A DNA stretch of 64,000 nt from Piscinibacterium candidicorallinum (GTDB lineage: Bacteria > Pseudomonadota > Gammaproteobacteria > Burkholderiales > Burkholderiaceae_C): contig NZ_CP180191.1 in assembly GCF_047549485.1 (NCBI RefSeq), positions 930,001 to 994,000 on the forward strand. Reading direction: 5' to 3'. Shown in pieces: positions 19,201 to 26,875 of this stretch. The notes beneath the pieces were generated by a model. The model had not been told where the DNA came from. It made no database searches and worked only from the letters and a program-made list of their open reading frames with translations. Position 1 is the first letter of the stretch. Each line of letters opens with the position of its first letter. Both the position numbers and the translations under genes were made by a program.

Positions 19201-19482
19201 TCAGACGTTACCGGTCCAGGGCATGATCTCGGCCAGATCTTCGTCGGACCGTAGTGGTTCATTGAAGCTCAGCGCGTTGTGCCACTGGCACAGCATGTGG
19301 CCGAACTGCGCTGGGCGCACGAATTCAGCGTGCACGGTAGCGCGCTCGCTGAGCGAGACCAGCATCATCAGGATGCAGCCGGGCAGGAAGGACAGTGCAA
19401 GGCGCATGGCAGTTGCGGCAAGGAATGGGCCTATTGTGGTGCGCTGAGATTCGGCAAATTCCCCGAATAAACCCGCTTTCAC
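19201..19482 (-). CDS. Small hypothetical protein coupled to photolyase
   Basis: A 93-codon frame starting with GTG whose first bases overlap the photolyase stop codon (GTGA at 19479-19482), an arrangement typical of translational coupling. The product has one hydrophobic segment (FLAATAMRLALSFLPGCILMM) and a His/Trp-containing tail (FGHMLCQWHNALSF). I do not recognise the family. An internal ATG at 19407 would give a 68-residue version. The overlap supports it being real; against it, there is no strong ribosome binding site apart from the coupled stop. Confidence 0.5.
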   Translation of the reverse strand: MKAGLFGEFAESQRTTIGPFLAATAMRLALSFLPGCILMMLVSLSERATVHAEFVRPAQFGHMLCQWHNALSFNEPLRSDEDLAEIMPWTGNV

Positions 19483-20951
19483 GCCTCAGATGCAGCTTCC
19501 ATGCCCGATGCGGCCTTGACGACCGCAAACCGCTCCAGAGTTTTCTTGCGCGCCACATCGTGGTCGACGATCGGCCGCGGATAGTCCACGCCAAGATTCA
19601 CGCCGGCGGCGCGCAGCAGCATGGGTTCCATCAGATGCGGAGCGTGGATGTTCTTGTCCGGCAGCCTCGCCAACTGGGGCAGGTAGCGGCGGATGAACCT
19701 GCCCTGGGCGTCGAACTTCTCGCTCTGACTGAAGGGGTTGAAGATGCGGAAATAGGGCTGCGCATCGCAGCCCGTGCTCGCCGCCCACTGCCAGCCGCCG
19801 TTGTTGGCAGCAAGGTCAAAGTCATTGAGCTTCTCGGCGAAATAGCGCTCGCCCCAGCGCCAGTCGATGCCCAGGTCCTTGGTCAGAAAACTGGCCACCA
19901 CCATCCGAAGGCGGTTGTGCATGTAGCCGCTGGTATTCAGCTGGAGCATTGCGGCATCCACCAGCGGAAATCCCGTGCGGCCCTCGCACCAGGCAGCAAA
20001 CTTGGCCTCATCCGCATCCCACACGATGCGGTCGTACTCCGGTTTGAAGGATTGGGTCACCACCCGCGGGTGGTGGAACAGGATCTGGTGATAGAAGTCC
20101 CGCCAGATCAGCTCCGCCAGCCAGCGCGAGGCGCCCTCCGTGCTGTCGGTCTGCACGCGCTGCCATGCAAAGCGTGCCAGTTCACGGATCGACACTGTGC
20201 CAAAGCGTAGGTGCACCGATAAGTAGGACGGCCCCTTGACCGCAGGAAAGTCGCGCGTGTCGTGGTACTGGCTGATGCGATCGCGAAATTCATCCACCAA
20301 GGCACGTGCCCCGGCCTCGCCAGGTGCAAGGCTCATGCGGAATTCCGCGTCAAAACCCATCGAGTCCATGCTCGGCAGCCCGCCGGCCACCGCTGCCGGC
20401 AGCGGCGCGACGCGATCCAGTGCCCGTTCACTTGGGTACGCCTTGAGCTGGTAGGCGTCCAGCTTCTTGAGCCAGGCATTCTTGTATGGGGTGAAGACCG
20501 AGAACGGCTTGCTGGCCCCGGTGAGCACCTCGTCGCGCTCGAAGATGACCTGGTCCTTGCTGGTGATCAGCTGGCGGCCTTCGCTGCGAAGCGTCTGTGC
20601 CACTGCGGCATCGCGCGCGATGGCCTGCGGCTCGTAATCGTGATTGGTGAAGACTGCATCGGCGCCCAGCTCGCGGGCCAGCATCGGAATGGCTTCGCAT
20701 GCCCGCGCATGGCGGGCAATGAGCGCGCTGCCACGTTCGCGCAGCGCGGCGTCAACAGGCGCCAGGGACTCCCAGATGAAGACTACGCGCCGATCCTGCC
20801 GGGGCAGGCTGTCCAGAATGTCGCGGTCGAAGATGAATGCGACAAACAGGCGCCGGCATTGCTGCGCCGCGTGATACAGCGCGGCGTGGTCGCTCAGGCG
20901 CAGGTCGCGGCGCAGCCAGACCAGACCACAGTCAAATTGTTCAGATGGCAT
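19479..20951 (-). CDS. phrB: Deoxyribodipyrimidine photolyase (cryptochrome/photolyase family)
   Basis: A 490-residue FAD enzyme that uses light to split cyclobutane pyrimidine dimers. The N-terminal antenna domain begins GLVWLRRDLRLSDHAALY (class I signature). The FAD domain has the conserved blocks ELIWRDFYHQILFHHP, EGRTGFPLVDAAMLQLN, GYMHNRLRMVVASFLTKDL and the NNGGWQWAASTGCDAQPYFR, IFNPFSQS region typical of active CPD photolyases. The start MPSEQFDCGL is the first Met before the Rossmann strand; a longer frame upstream runs into the divergent yqgE gene. The spacer to yqgE is 84 nt. Confidence 0.95.
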   Translation of the reverse strand: MPSEQFDCGLVWLRRDLRLSDHAALYHAAQQCRRLFVAFIFDRDILDSLPRQDRRVVFIWESLAPVDAALRERGSALIARHARACEAIPMLARELGADAVFTNHDYEPQAIARDAAVAQTLRSEGRQLITSKDQVIFERDEVLTGASKPFSVFTPYKNAWLKKLDAYQLKAYPSERALDRVAPLPAAVAGGLPSMDSMGFDAEFRMSLAPGEAGARALVDEFRDRISQYHDTRDFPAVKGPSYLSVHLRFGTVSIRELARFAWQRVQTDSTEGASRWLAELIWRDFYHQILFHHPRVVTQSFKPEYDRIVWDADEAKFAAWCEGRTGFPLVDAAMLQLNTSGYMHNRLRMVVASFLTKDLGIDWRWGERYFAEKLNDFDLAANNGGWQWAASTGCDAQPYFRIFNPFSQSEKFDAQGRFIRRYLPQLARLPDKNIHAPHLMEPMLLRAAGVNLGVDYPRPIVDHDVARKKTLERFAVVKAASGMEAASEA

Positions 20952-21035
20952 CGAAGCGCAGATCCTAAGACGAGTTTGCGCCTCCCTCCGGCCCTCCAGC
21001 CTTGCGTCCAATTTACCCGCACTAAACTGCGGCAA

Positions 21036-21587
21036 ATGGACCTGACCGATCACTTCCTCATCAGCATGCCTGCGATGCAGGACCCGAACTTCTCGGGTGC
21101 GGTGATCTACATGTGCGAACACACGGAGAAGGGCGCGCTCGGGCTGGTCATCAACCGGCCCAGCACCCTGACCATCGGTGGTCTGTTCAGCAAGGTGGAT
21201 CTGGACCTGCAGATCGAGGTGCTGCGCGACGAGGTGGTCTTCGTTGGCGGCCCGGTGCAGAACGAGCGCGGTTTCGTGCTCCACCAGCCCCAGTTCGCCT
21301 TCAATTCCTCGCTCAAGGTCGGTGGTGAGCGGGCGCTCACCACCTCACGCGACGTGCTGGAATCGATCGGCCGTGGCGATGGCCCCCACCAGATGCTGAT
21401 CTCGCTGGGCTACTCCGGCTGGTCCGGCGGCCAGCTGGAAAAGGAGTTGGCCGAAAACGCCTGGCTCACGGTCAAGGCCGATCCCCGCGTGATCTTCGAC
21501 ATCCCGGTGGAAGAGCGCTACAGCGCCGCCATCGGGCTGCTGGGCATCAGCCCGGCGCAGCTGGCCAGCATTGCGGGGCACGCCTGA
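21036..21587 (+). CDS. yqgE: YqgE/AlgH family protein
   Basis: A 183-residue conserved protein of unclear biochemical role (UPF0301; the AlgH name comes from alginate regulation in Pseudomonas). The family signatures are visible: HFLISMPAMQDPNFSGAVIY at the N-terminus, LGLVINRPS, FVGGPVQNERGFVLH, and the C-terminal LGYSGWSGGQLEKELAENAW. It begins the rightward operon yqgE-ruvX-pyrR-pyrB-pyrC'-plsC and shares one nucleotide with the ruvX start (TGATG). Confidence 0.95.
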   Translation: MDLTDHFLISMPAMQDPNFSGAVIYMCEHTEKGALGLVINRPSTLTIGGLFSKVDLDLQIEVLRDEVVFVGGPVQNERGFVLHQPQFAFNSSLKVGGERALTTSRDVLESIGRGDGPHQMLISLGYSGWSGGQLEKELAENAWLTVKADPRVIFDIPVEERYSAAIGLLGISPAQLASIAGHA

Positions 21588-22081
21588 TGGCGGGCAGTGT
21601 GTCCGCCGTCCCTCCCGCAGCTACCCCGTCCTCCGCGCTTTCCGGTTCGGGCATCGTGCTCGCGCTGGACTACGGCCTGGTGCGCACCGGGCTGGCCGTG
21701 GGCAACCTCATCACCCACACCGGCCGGCCGCTCAAGACCCTGCAGGCGCTCAACCGCACGATGCTTCTCGAGCAGCTGGCACCCATCATCAAGGAGTGGC
21801 AGCCGCAGACCCTCGTGCTCGGCCTGCCCACCCACCCGGATGGGGCCGAACACGAAATGACCCGCGCTACGCGCAACCTCGCGGGCAAGCTGCGCCGCTT
21901 CGGTGTGCCCGTGGTGCTGGTGGACGAGCGCTATTCTTCCGTCGAGGGTGGGCATGACGACGCACAAGCCGCGGCGGTGATCCTGGAGCGCTACTTCGCG
22001 CAGCTGCTCAATCCCGCTGTGGATTCGCCGCCCGCCGACGCCGAACCCGCCAACGACTCCGCACCACCGGACGCGACATGA
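21587..22081 (+). CDS. ruvX: Holliday junction resolvase-like/pre-16S rRNA nuclease YqgF
   Basis: The RNase H-fold YqgF/RuvX protein, needed for 16S rRNA 5'-end maturation in E. coli. The 164-residue protein has LALDYGLVRTGLAVGN (first catalytic Asp in a DxGxxRxG-like context), LVLGLPTHPDG, and VVLVDERYSSVEG with the second acidic cluster. There is a 20-residue Ala/Ser/Pro N-terminal extension and a Pro/Ala-rich acidic tail. It overlaps yqgE by 1 nt and pyrR by 4 nt, so it is deep inside an operon. Confidence 0.93.
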   Translation: MAGSVSAVPPAATPSSALSGSGIVLALDYGLVRTGLAVGNLITHTGRPLKTLQALNRTMLLEQLAPIIKEWQPQTLVLGLPTHPDGAEHEMTRATRNLAGKLRRFGVPVVLVDERYSSVEGGHDDAQAAAVILERYFAQLLNPAVDSPPADAEPANDSAPPDAT

Positions 22082-22578
22082 CGCTGCCCGACTTCGACAT
22101 TGCCTACGGACGCCTGCTGGCTGCCCTGCGCGCCCGGCCTGACCTGCCAGACGCGCTGATGATCGGCATCCACTCCGGTGGCTACTGGCTGGCCCAGAAG
22201 CTGCATGCCGACCTCGGTCTGACCACGCCGCTGGGCGCGCTGAACGTGGCCTTCTACCGGGACGACTTCGACCGCATCGGCCTGCATCCGCAGACCGCAC
22301 CCACCCAGATTCCGGTGCCCACCGACAAGCGCGTGGTCTGGCTGGTGGACGATGTGCTCAACACCGGCCGAACCCTGCGCGGCGCCATGAACGAGCTGTT
22401 CGACTACGGCCGCCCGGACGCCATTCGTCTGGCCGTGCTGCTGGACCGCGGCGGGCGCGAGCTGCCCGTGGCGCCGGACGCCAGCGGCGGCACGATCGAG
22501 TTGCCCAGCCACCAACACATCAAGCTCCAGCGCAATGACGCCGGAAATCTCAGCCTGACTCTGGAGGACCGCAGCTGA
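22078..22578 (+). CDS. pyrR: PyrR bifunctional regulator/uracil phosphoribosyltransferase family
   Basis: A 166-residue PRTase-fold protein. The PRPP-binding loop reads VVWLVDDVLNTGRTLRGAM, the family signature, with LMIGIHSGGYWLAQKL near the N-terminus and LDRGGRELPVAPD near the C-terminus. In Bacillus PyrR is an mRNA-binding attenuation protein; in betaproteobacteria the homologue sits upstream of pyrB, as here, and its regulatory mechanism is less certain. I found no PyrR-binding attenuator in the sequence, since gene junctions are overlaps. It overlaps ruvX by 4 nt and pyrB by 1 nt. Confidence 0.92.
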   Translation: MTLPDFDIAYGRLLAALRARPDLPDALMIGIHSGGYWLAQKLHADLGLTTPLGALNVAFYRDDFDRIGLHPQTAPTQIPVPTDKRVVWLVDDVLNTGRTLRGAMNELFDYGRPDAIRLAVLLDRGGRELPVAPDASGGTIELPSHQHIKLQRNDAGNLSLTLEDRS

Positions 22579-23552
22579 TGCTGTCCAAGCGACACCCGCA
22601 ACTCAACAAGAACGGTGAGCTGATTCACCTGCTCACGCTCGAGGGCCTGTCCCGCGCGCATCTCAACCAGATTCTCGACACCGCCGCCAGTTTCGTGACC
22701 GTGGGCGATCAGGAGGTGAAGAAGCTGCCGATCCTGCGCGGCAAGAGCGTCTTCAATCTGTTCTTCGAGAACTCCACGCGCACCCGCACCACCTTCGAGA
22801 TCGCCGCCAAGCGCCTGAGCGCGGACGTGTTCAACCTCGACATCCAGCGCAGCTCCACGGCCAAGGGCGAGACCATGCTCGACACCATCGCCAACCTGTC
22901 GGCCATGCAGGCCGACATGTTCGTGGTGCGGCACTCCAGCTCCGGCGCGCCCTTCCTGATCGCCGAGCATGTGGCCCCGCATGTGCATGTGGTGAATGCC
23001 GGAGACGGCCGACACGCGCACCCCACGCAAGGCCTGCTGGACATGTACACGATCCGCCACTTCATGGCGAGGCGCGGCAAGCAGTTCACGGATCTGCGCG
23101 TGGCCATCGTCGGCGACATCCTGCACAGCCGCGTGGCGCGCAGCGACATCCATGCCCTGTCCACGCTCGGCGTGCCCGAGATCCGTGCTGTCGGCCCGCT
23201 CACGCTGCTGCCCGGCGGCCTGGAAGAGATGGGCGTGCGCGTGTTCTCCAAGATGGATGACGGCATCAAGGACGCTGACGTCATCATCATGCTGCGCCTG
23301 CAGAACGAGCGCATGAAGGGCGCGCTGCTGCCCAGCGCCCAGGAATACTTCGAGCACTACGGGCTGACCCGTGAACGACTCGCGCTCGCTGCGCCGGGGG
23401 CGATCGTCATGCATCCGGGGCCGATGAACCGCGGTGTGGAAATCGCCTCCGAGGTGGCGGACGGCCCGCAGGCCGTGATCCTCGACCAGGTCACCTTCGG
23501 CATTGCCGTGCGGATGGCCGTGATGAGCCTCGTGGCAGGGAACAAGGCATGA
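22578..23552 (+). CDS. pyrB: Aspartate carbamoyltransferase, catalytic subunit
   Basis: ATCase catalyses carbamoyl phosphate + L-aspartate to carbamoyl-aspartate, the committed pyrimidine step. The 324-residue protein has the carbamoyl-phosphate site FENSTRTRTTFE, then SSTAKGETMLDT, the VVRHSSSGAP region, NAGDGRHAHPTQGLLD and, at the C-terminus, VMHPGPMNRGVEI. An N-terminal extension of about 15 residues (SKRHPQLNKNGEL) is typical of the dodecameric ATCase class that partners with a dihydroorotase-like chain, which fits the immediately following pyrC' gene (4-nt overlap). Confidence 0.96.
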   Translation: MLSKRHPQLNKNGELIHLLTLEGLSRAHLNQILDTAASFVTVGDQEVKKLPILRGKSVFNLFFENSTRTRTTFEIAAKRLSADVFNLDIQRSSTAKGETMLDTIANLSAMQADMFVVRHSSSGAPFLIAEHVAPHVHVVNAGDGRHAHPTQGLLDMYTIRHFMARRGKQFTDLRVAIVGDILHSRVARSDIHALSTLGVPEIRAVGPLTLLPGGLEEMGVRVFSKMDDGIKDADVIIMLRLQNERMKGALLPSAQEYFEHYGLTRERLALAAPGAIVMHPGPMNRGVEIASEVADGPQAVILDQVTFGIAVRMAVMSLVAGNKA

Positions 23553-24856
23553 AGATCCAGATCAAGGGCGGCCATCTGATCGACCCCGCATCCGGCCTGG
23601 ATGTGGTCAAGGACCTGTTCATCGCCGCCGGGCGCGTGGTGGGTGTGGGCGAGGCGCCAGCCGGATTCAGTGCGAACCGCAGCATCGATGCGAGTGGCCT
23701 GACGGTGCTGCCGGGTCTGGTGGATCTCTCCGTGCGCCTGAAGGACAGCGGCTGGGGTGATGCGTCCGGAAACAGCGAACTGCGAGCTGCGGCTGCCGGC
23801 GGCGTGACGCGCGTGGTCTGCCCGCCGGACACCGACCCCATCCTGGACGAACCCGGCCTGGTGGACCGCCTCACCTACCGCATGCGCCAAGGTCATGGCG
23901 TGCAGGTGCACCCGCTCGGTGCGCTCACGCTCGGCCTGAAGGGCGAGACGATTGCCGAGATGGCGCAGCTGCGCGAAGCCGGTTGTGTGGGCATCTCCCA
24001 GGCCGACGAGCCAGTGGCCGATGCCACGGTGCTGCAGCGCGCGCTGCAGTACGCACTCACGCACGGCCTCACGGTCTGGCTGCGGCCGCTGGAAGCCAAC
24101 TTGTCACGCGGCGGCGTGGCGGCCAGCGGGGCGCTCGCGTCCCGTCTGGGCCTGAGTGGCGTACCGGTGGCGGCGGAATCCATCGCGCTGCTGACCCTGT
24201 TTGAACTGCTGCGTGGCACGCCCTGCCGCGTGCACATCACGCGGCTTTCGACCGCGCGCGGCGTGGAGTTGGTGCGTCAGGCCAAGCGCGAAGGCCTGCC
24301 CGTGAGCTGTGATGTCTCGGTGCACAACCTGCACCTGACCGAAGCCGACATCGGCTTCTTCAACCCGATGTACCGACTAGACCCGCCCCTACGCACCCAG
24401 CGCGACCGCGACGCGCTGCTGGCGGGCCTGGCGGACGGCACGATCGACGCAGTGTGTTCGGACCACCGTCCCGTGGCTGACGACGACAAGACTCTGCCTT
24501 TCGGCGAAGCCGTGCCTGGCGCCAGCGGCGTGGAACATCTGCTGCCGCTCATGCTCAAGTGGGCGCATGCGCATCAGCGCCCCCTGGCCGACGTGGTGCG
24601 CCTGATCGCCGGCAACCCGGCACGCATTGCCGGGGTGAACGGCGGCTCGCTGCGCGTGGGTGAGCAGGCGGATCTCTGCGTCCTCGACACCCGCGCCATG
24701 CAGTTGGTCAGCCGCGAGACCATGGTGTCGGCCAGCCGCGCCACACCCTGGCTGGGCTACGAGCTGCCCGGCGCCGTGCGCGCCACGCTGGTGGCCGGCC
24801 AGGTGGTCTGGGAGCGCACGGCCAGCGGCGAGCCGGCCGCCAGCCCCTTGGCTTGA
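23549..24856 (+). CDS. pyrC': Dihydroorotase-like protein lacking the HxH metal site (PyrC'-type)
   Basis: A 435-residue amidohydrolase-fold protein related to class I dihydroorotase. In active enzymes the first strand ends in a D-x-H-x-H motif that binds zinc; here the same place reads LPGLVDLSVRLKD, so both histidines are gone (Ser and Arg). Later blocks are kept in altered form: VHITRLST (His retained), SDHRPVADDD and IDAVCSDH. This is the pattern of the non-catalytic PyrC' subunits known from Pseudomonas, which hold ATCase in its dodecamer. It overlaps pyrB by 4 nt, consistent with 1:1 assembly. A separate catalytic PyrC is then expected elsewhere in the genome. Confidence 0.9.
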   Translation: MKIQIKGGHLIDPASGLDVVKDLFIAAGRVVGVGEAPAGFSANRSIDASGLTVLPGLVDLSVRLKDSGWGDASGNSELRAAAAGGVTRVVCPPDTDPILDEPGLVDRLTYRMRQGHGVQVHPLGALTLGLKGETIAEMAQLREAGCVGISQADEPVADATVLQRALQYALTHGLTVWLRPLEANLSRGGVAASGALASRLGLSGVPVAAESIALLTLFELLRGTPCRVHITRLSTARGVELVRQAKREGLPVSCDVSVHNLHLTEADIGFFNPMYRLDPPLRTQRDRDALLAGLADGTIDAVCSDHRPVADDDKTLPFGEAVPGASGVEHLLPLMLKWAHAHQRPLADVVRLIAGNPARIAGVNGGSLRVGEQADLCVLDTRAMQLVSRETMVSASRATPWLGYELPGAVRATLVAGQVVWERTASGEPAASPLA

Positions 24857-24872
24857 AGCGGGCGGGCGCATC

Positions 24873-25580
24873 GTGCTGACCTGGGTCAGACTCATCACGC
24901 ACCTGCTGGGCGGCTGGTTCACCTCGGCCGTGCGATTTCCCAAGCTCGATGCCGCCGGGCGCGACCATGAGGTGCGCCGCTGGACGCAGGGGCTGCTGTC
25001 CATCCTGCGCATCCAGCACCGCGTGGAAGGCGCCTTGCCGGATGGCGCCTGCGCGATTGCGGCCAACCACATCAGCTGGCTGGACATCTTCATCATCTTT
25101 GCCGTGCGCCCCGTGAGTTTCGTCAGCAAGGCCGAGGCCGGACAGTGGCCGGTGGTCGGTACCCTGGTCAAGGCCGGCGGTACCGCCTTCATCGACCGCG
25201 GCAAGCGCCATGCCGTTCATGCCGTCATCCACAGCCTGATCGACAAGCTGCATGCCGGGCGCAGTGTGGCCTTCTTCCCGGAAGGCACCACCACCGATGG
25301 CGGTGGCCTGCTGCCCTTTCACGCCAACCTGTTCGAGGCCGCACGCCGCGCACCGGCGCCGGTGGTGCCCATCACCATCCGCTACCGCCTGCGCGGCGCA
25401 CGCTGCGAGGCCGCTGCCTACATCGGCGAGCTGACCCTGGTGCAGTCGATCAGCCAGCTGATCAAGAACCCCGGCATCGAAGCCGAGGTCATCATCCACC
25501 CCGCCATTGATCCCGACGAGAACACCACCCGCCACCAGCTGGCCGAGCGGGTGCGCGATGTGATCGGCAGCCGGCTGTAG
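24873..25580 (+). CDS. plsC: 1-acyl-sn-glycerol-3-phosphate acyltransferase family
   Basis: A 235-residue membrane-associated acyltransferase that makes phosphatidic acid or a related acyl lipid. The NHxxxxD catalytic motif is AANHISWLDIFIIF, followed by FVSKAEAGQWPVVG, GTAFIDRGKR and the substrate-binding AFFPEGTTTDG motif (FPEGTxxxG). The GTG at 24873 is chosen as start because GGGCGGG lies just upstream and the frame before it is pyrC' coding sequence; 16 nt separate them. Last gene of the pyr operon. Confidence 0.9.
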   Translation: MLTWVRLITHLLGGWFTSAVRFPKLDAAGRDHEVRRWTQGLLSILRIQHRVEGALPDGACAIAANHISWLDIFIIFAVRPVSFVSKAEAGQWPVVGTLVKAGGTAFIDRGKRHAVHAVIHSLIDKLHAGRSVAFFPEGTTTDGGGLLPFHANLFEAARRAPAPVVPITIRYRLRGARCEAAAYIGELTLVQSISQLIKNPGIEAEVIIHPAIDPDENTTRHQLAERVRDVIGSRL

Positions 25581-25913
25581 GCGGCGAGCTCCCGCGCATC
25601 TGGACGGGGGTGCGGCCGAGCAGATTGCGGCGCCTGCGCAGACGGGGTCCTCGCTGAATCTGTCTCAATATTTAAATCATTTTCGGACATAAGTCTAGTG
25701 TCCACAGAAATGCCAGTTATCGCGCACCCAGTGCGGGAAGTGGCATATTCTGCAAATAGAAATCATCCTTTTTCGGACTGATTTTCATCACTGGAGGCAT
25801 GGGCCGCGCGCACCCCCCGCTGCAACCCGCGCCAGCGTGCCTCCCGCGAGCACGGCATTGATGCCGTCATGTTCAGCGCCCAGACTGCCTGCACCGCACG
25901 CAGGGAGCCCGTC
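25581..25913 (+). repeat. AT-richer spacer with repeat copy C
   Basis: No gene is seen in this 333-nt spacer. From 25680 to 25776 it has the layout TTTTCGGAC - 33 nt - GCGCA - 43 nt - TTTTCGG. The spacer before trmB (51897-51994, opposite strand) has the same three anchors at 33 and 44 nt. The bases between the anchors match only weakly, so this is either a very diverged dispersed element or shared regulatory anchors. The first TTTTCGGAC is followed by a partial inverted GTCC. Confidence 0.35.
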
Positions 25914-26765
25914 ATGCGCATTGCCATCCAGTACACGCCCGAAACCCTGGCCATGGGCGACAAGCCCAGCTTCGTCTCCGCCACCGACGGCGACACCCCC
26001 ACCATCCAGACACCCATCCGCATGCTCGGCATGGACGCCCCCGAGCTGCACTACGGCGGCGCCACGGAATCCAACCCCGGCAAGTTCGACGCGGCGTTTG
26101 CCGGGTTTCTGGCCGGCAAGGGCAAGTCACTTGACGCTGGCCTGAAAGCGCACCTGGCCGAGCGGCTGGACGGCTCGGCGAGCACCCGCCACATCGAAGC
26201 CGGCGCCGCCGCCTTCGCCCACTATCAGGCCATGGTGCAGGAGCGCCTGGAGCGCGTGAGCGAATCCACCGGCAAGCCGCTCACCCCGCGCAAGCTCTTC
26301 ACCATGGTGTCCAGCGACGTGTTCGACAAGTACGGCCGCATGCTTGCCTACGTGGCGCCCGCCTACACCAAGGAAGAGCGCGAGGCCATCCCGCCGGCCA
26401 AGCGCCCCAGCTTCAACCTGCAGATGATGCAGGACGGCCACGCCACCTCGCTCATCATCTACCCCAACATCCCCAAGCCGGCCGACCTCGAACTGGTCTT
26501 CAAGGCCATGAAGACCGCCCGCGCCAAGCGCCGCGGCCTGTGGAAGTCCGCCAAGCCCGTGCTGCACGGCTTCGAGTTCCGCTGGATCGTCGACACCCTC
26601 AACGGCAAGCGCAGCGGCCCCGACCGCTTCTGCGGCGACTTCACCACCGGCAAGCTCTACCTGCCGCAGCACTACTACAAGGTCCCGCCGGAGGCGCGCA
26701 TGTGGTTCATGCAGGCCGATGCCGGCGACGCCATGGCCCTGGGGTTTGAGTTGCAGACAGGGTGA
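25914..26765 (+). CDS. Thermonuclease (SNase)-like protein with central insertion
   Basis: This 283-residue protein has both halves of a staphylococcal-nuclease fold. SATDGDTPTIQTPIRMLGMD followed by APE matches the DGDT...R..GIDAPE signature, with the catalytic Arg and Glu present. VFDKYGRMLAYV carries the second catalytic Arg, and MMQDGHATSLIIYPN corresponds to the LxxGxA segment. Between them is an insertion of about 80 helical residues, longer than usual. No signal peptide is evident, so it may act in the cytoplasm. The start at 25914 has AGGGAG 7 nt upstream; an ATG at 25869 is also in frame. It stands alone after plsC and converges on a GNAT gene. Confidence 0.78.
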   Translation: MRIAIQYTPETLAMGDKPSFVSATDGDTPTIQTPIRMLGMDAPELHYGGATESNPGKFDAAFAGFLAGKGKSLDAGLKAHLAERLDGSASTRHIEAGAAAFAHYQAMVQERLERVSESTGKPLTPRKLFTMVSSDVFDKYGRMLAYVAPAYTKEEREAIPPAKRPSFNLQMMQDGHATSLIIYPNIPKPADLELVFKAMKTARAKRRGLWKSAKPVLHGFEFRWIVDTLNGKRSGPDRFCGDFTTGKLYLPQHYYKVPPEARMWFMQADAGDAMALGFELQTG

Positions 26766-26797
26766 GCGCGCGGTTCTGGGGCCCGCGCTCGAAGGGC

Positions 26798-26862
26798 GAG
26801 ATCGGCTCCTTGTGCGGCTTTCCAGGCCAAAGTGGCTGGAAAGCCGCATGGGACAAGCGGGA
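26798..26862. repeat. Palindromic intergenic repeat copy Z
   Basis: A hairpin at 26814-26847 with perfect 12-bp arms GCGGCTTTCCAG / CTGGAAAGCCGC lies between two converging genes, so it may help end transcription, although no T-tract follows. Flanking blocks GAGATCGGCTCC (left) and CATGGGACAAGCGGGA (right) recur with related hairpins at 40491-40543 and 45875-45924. It is therefore a dispersed element and not only a local terminator. Confidence 0.75.
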
Positions 26863-26875
26863 AGACTTCGCTGAG

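Noticed and set aside
25741..25754. Sigma-54-like promoter TGGCATATTCTGCA
   Set aside because: The spacing between the GG and GC elements is 2 nt too short for a -24/-12 promoter.
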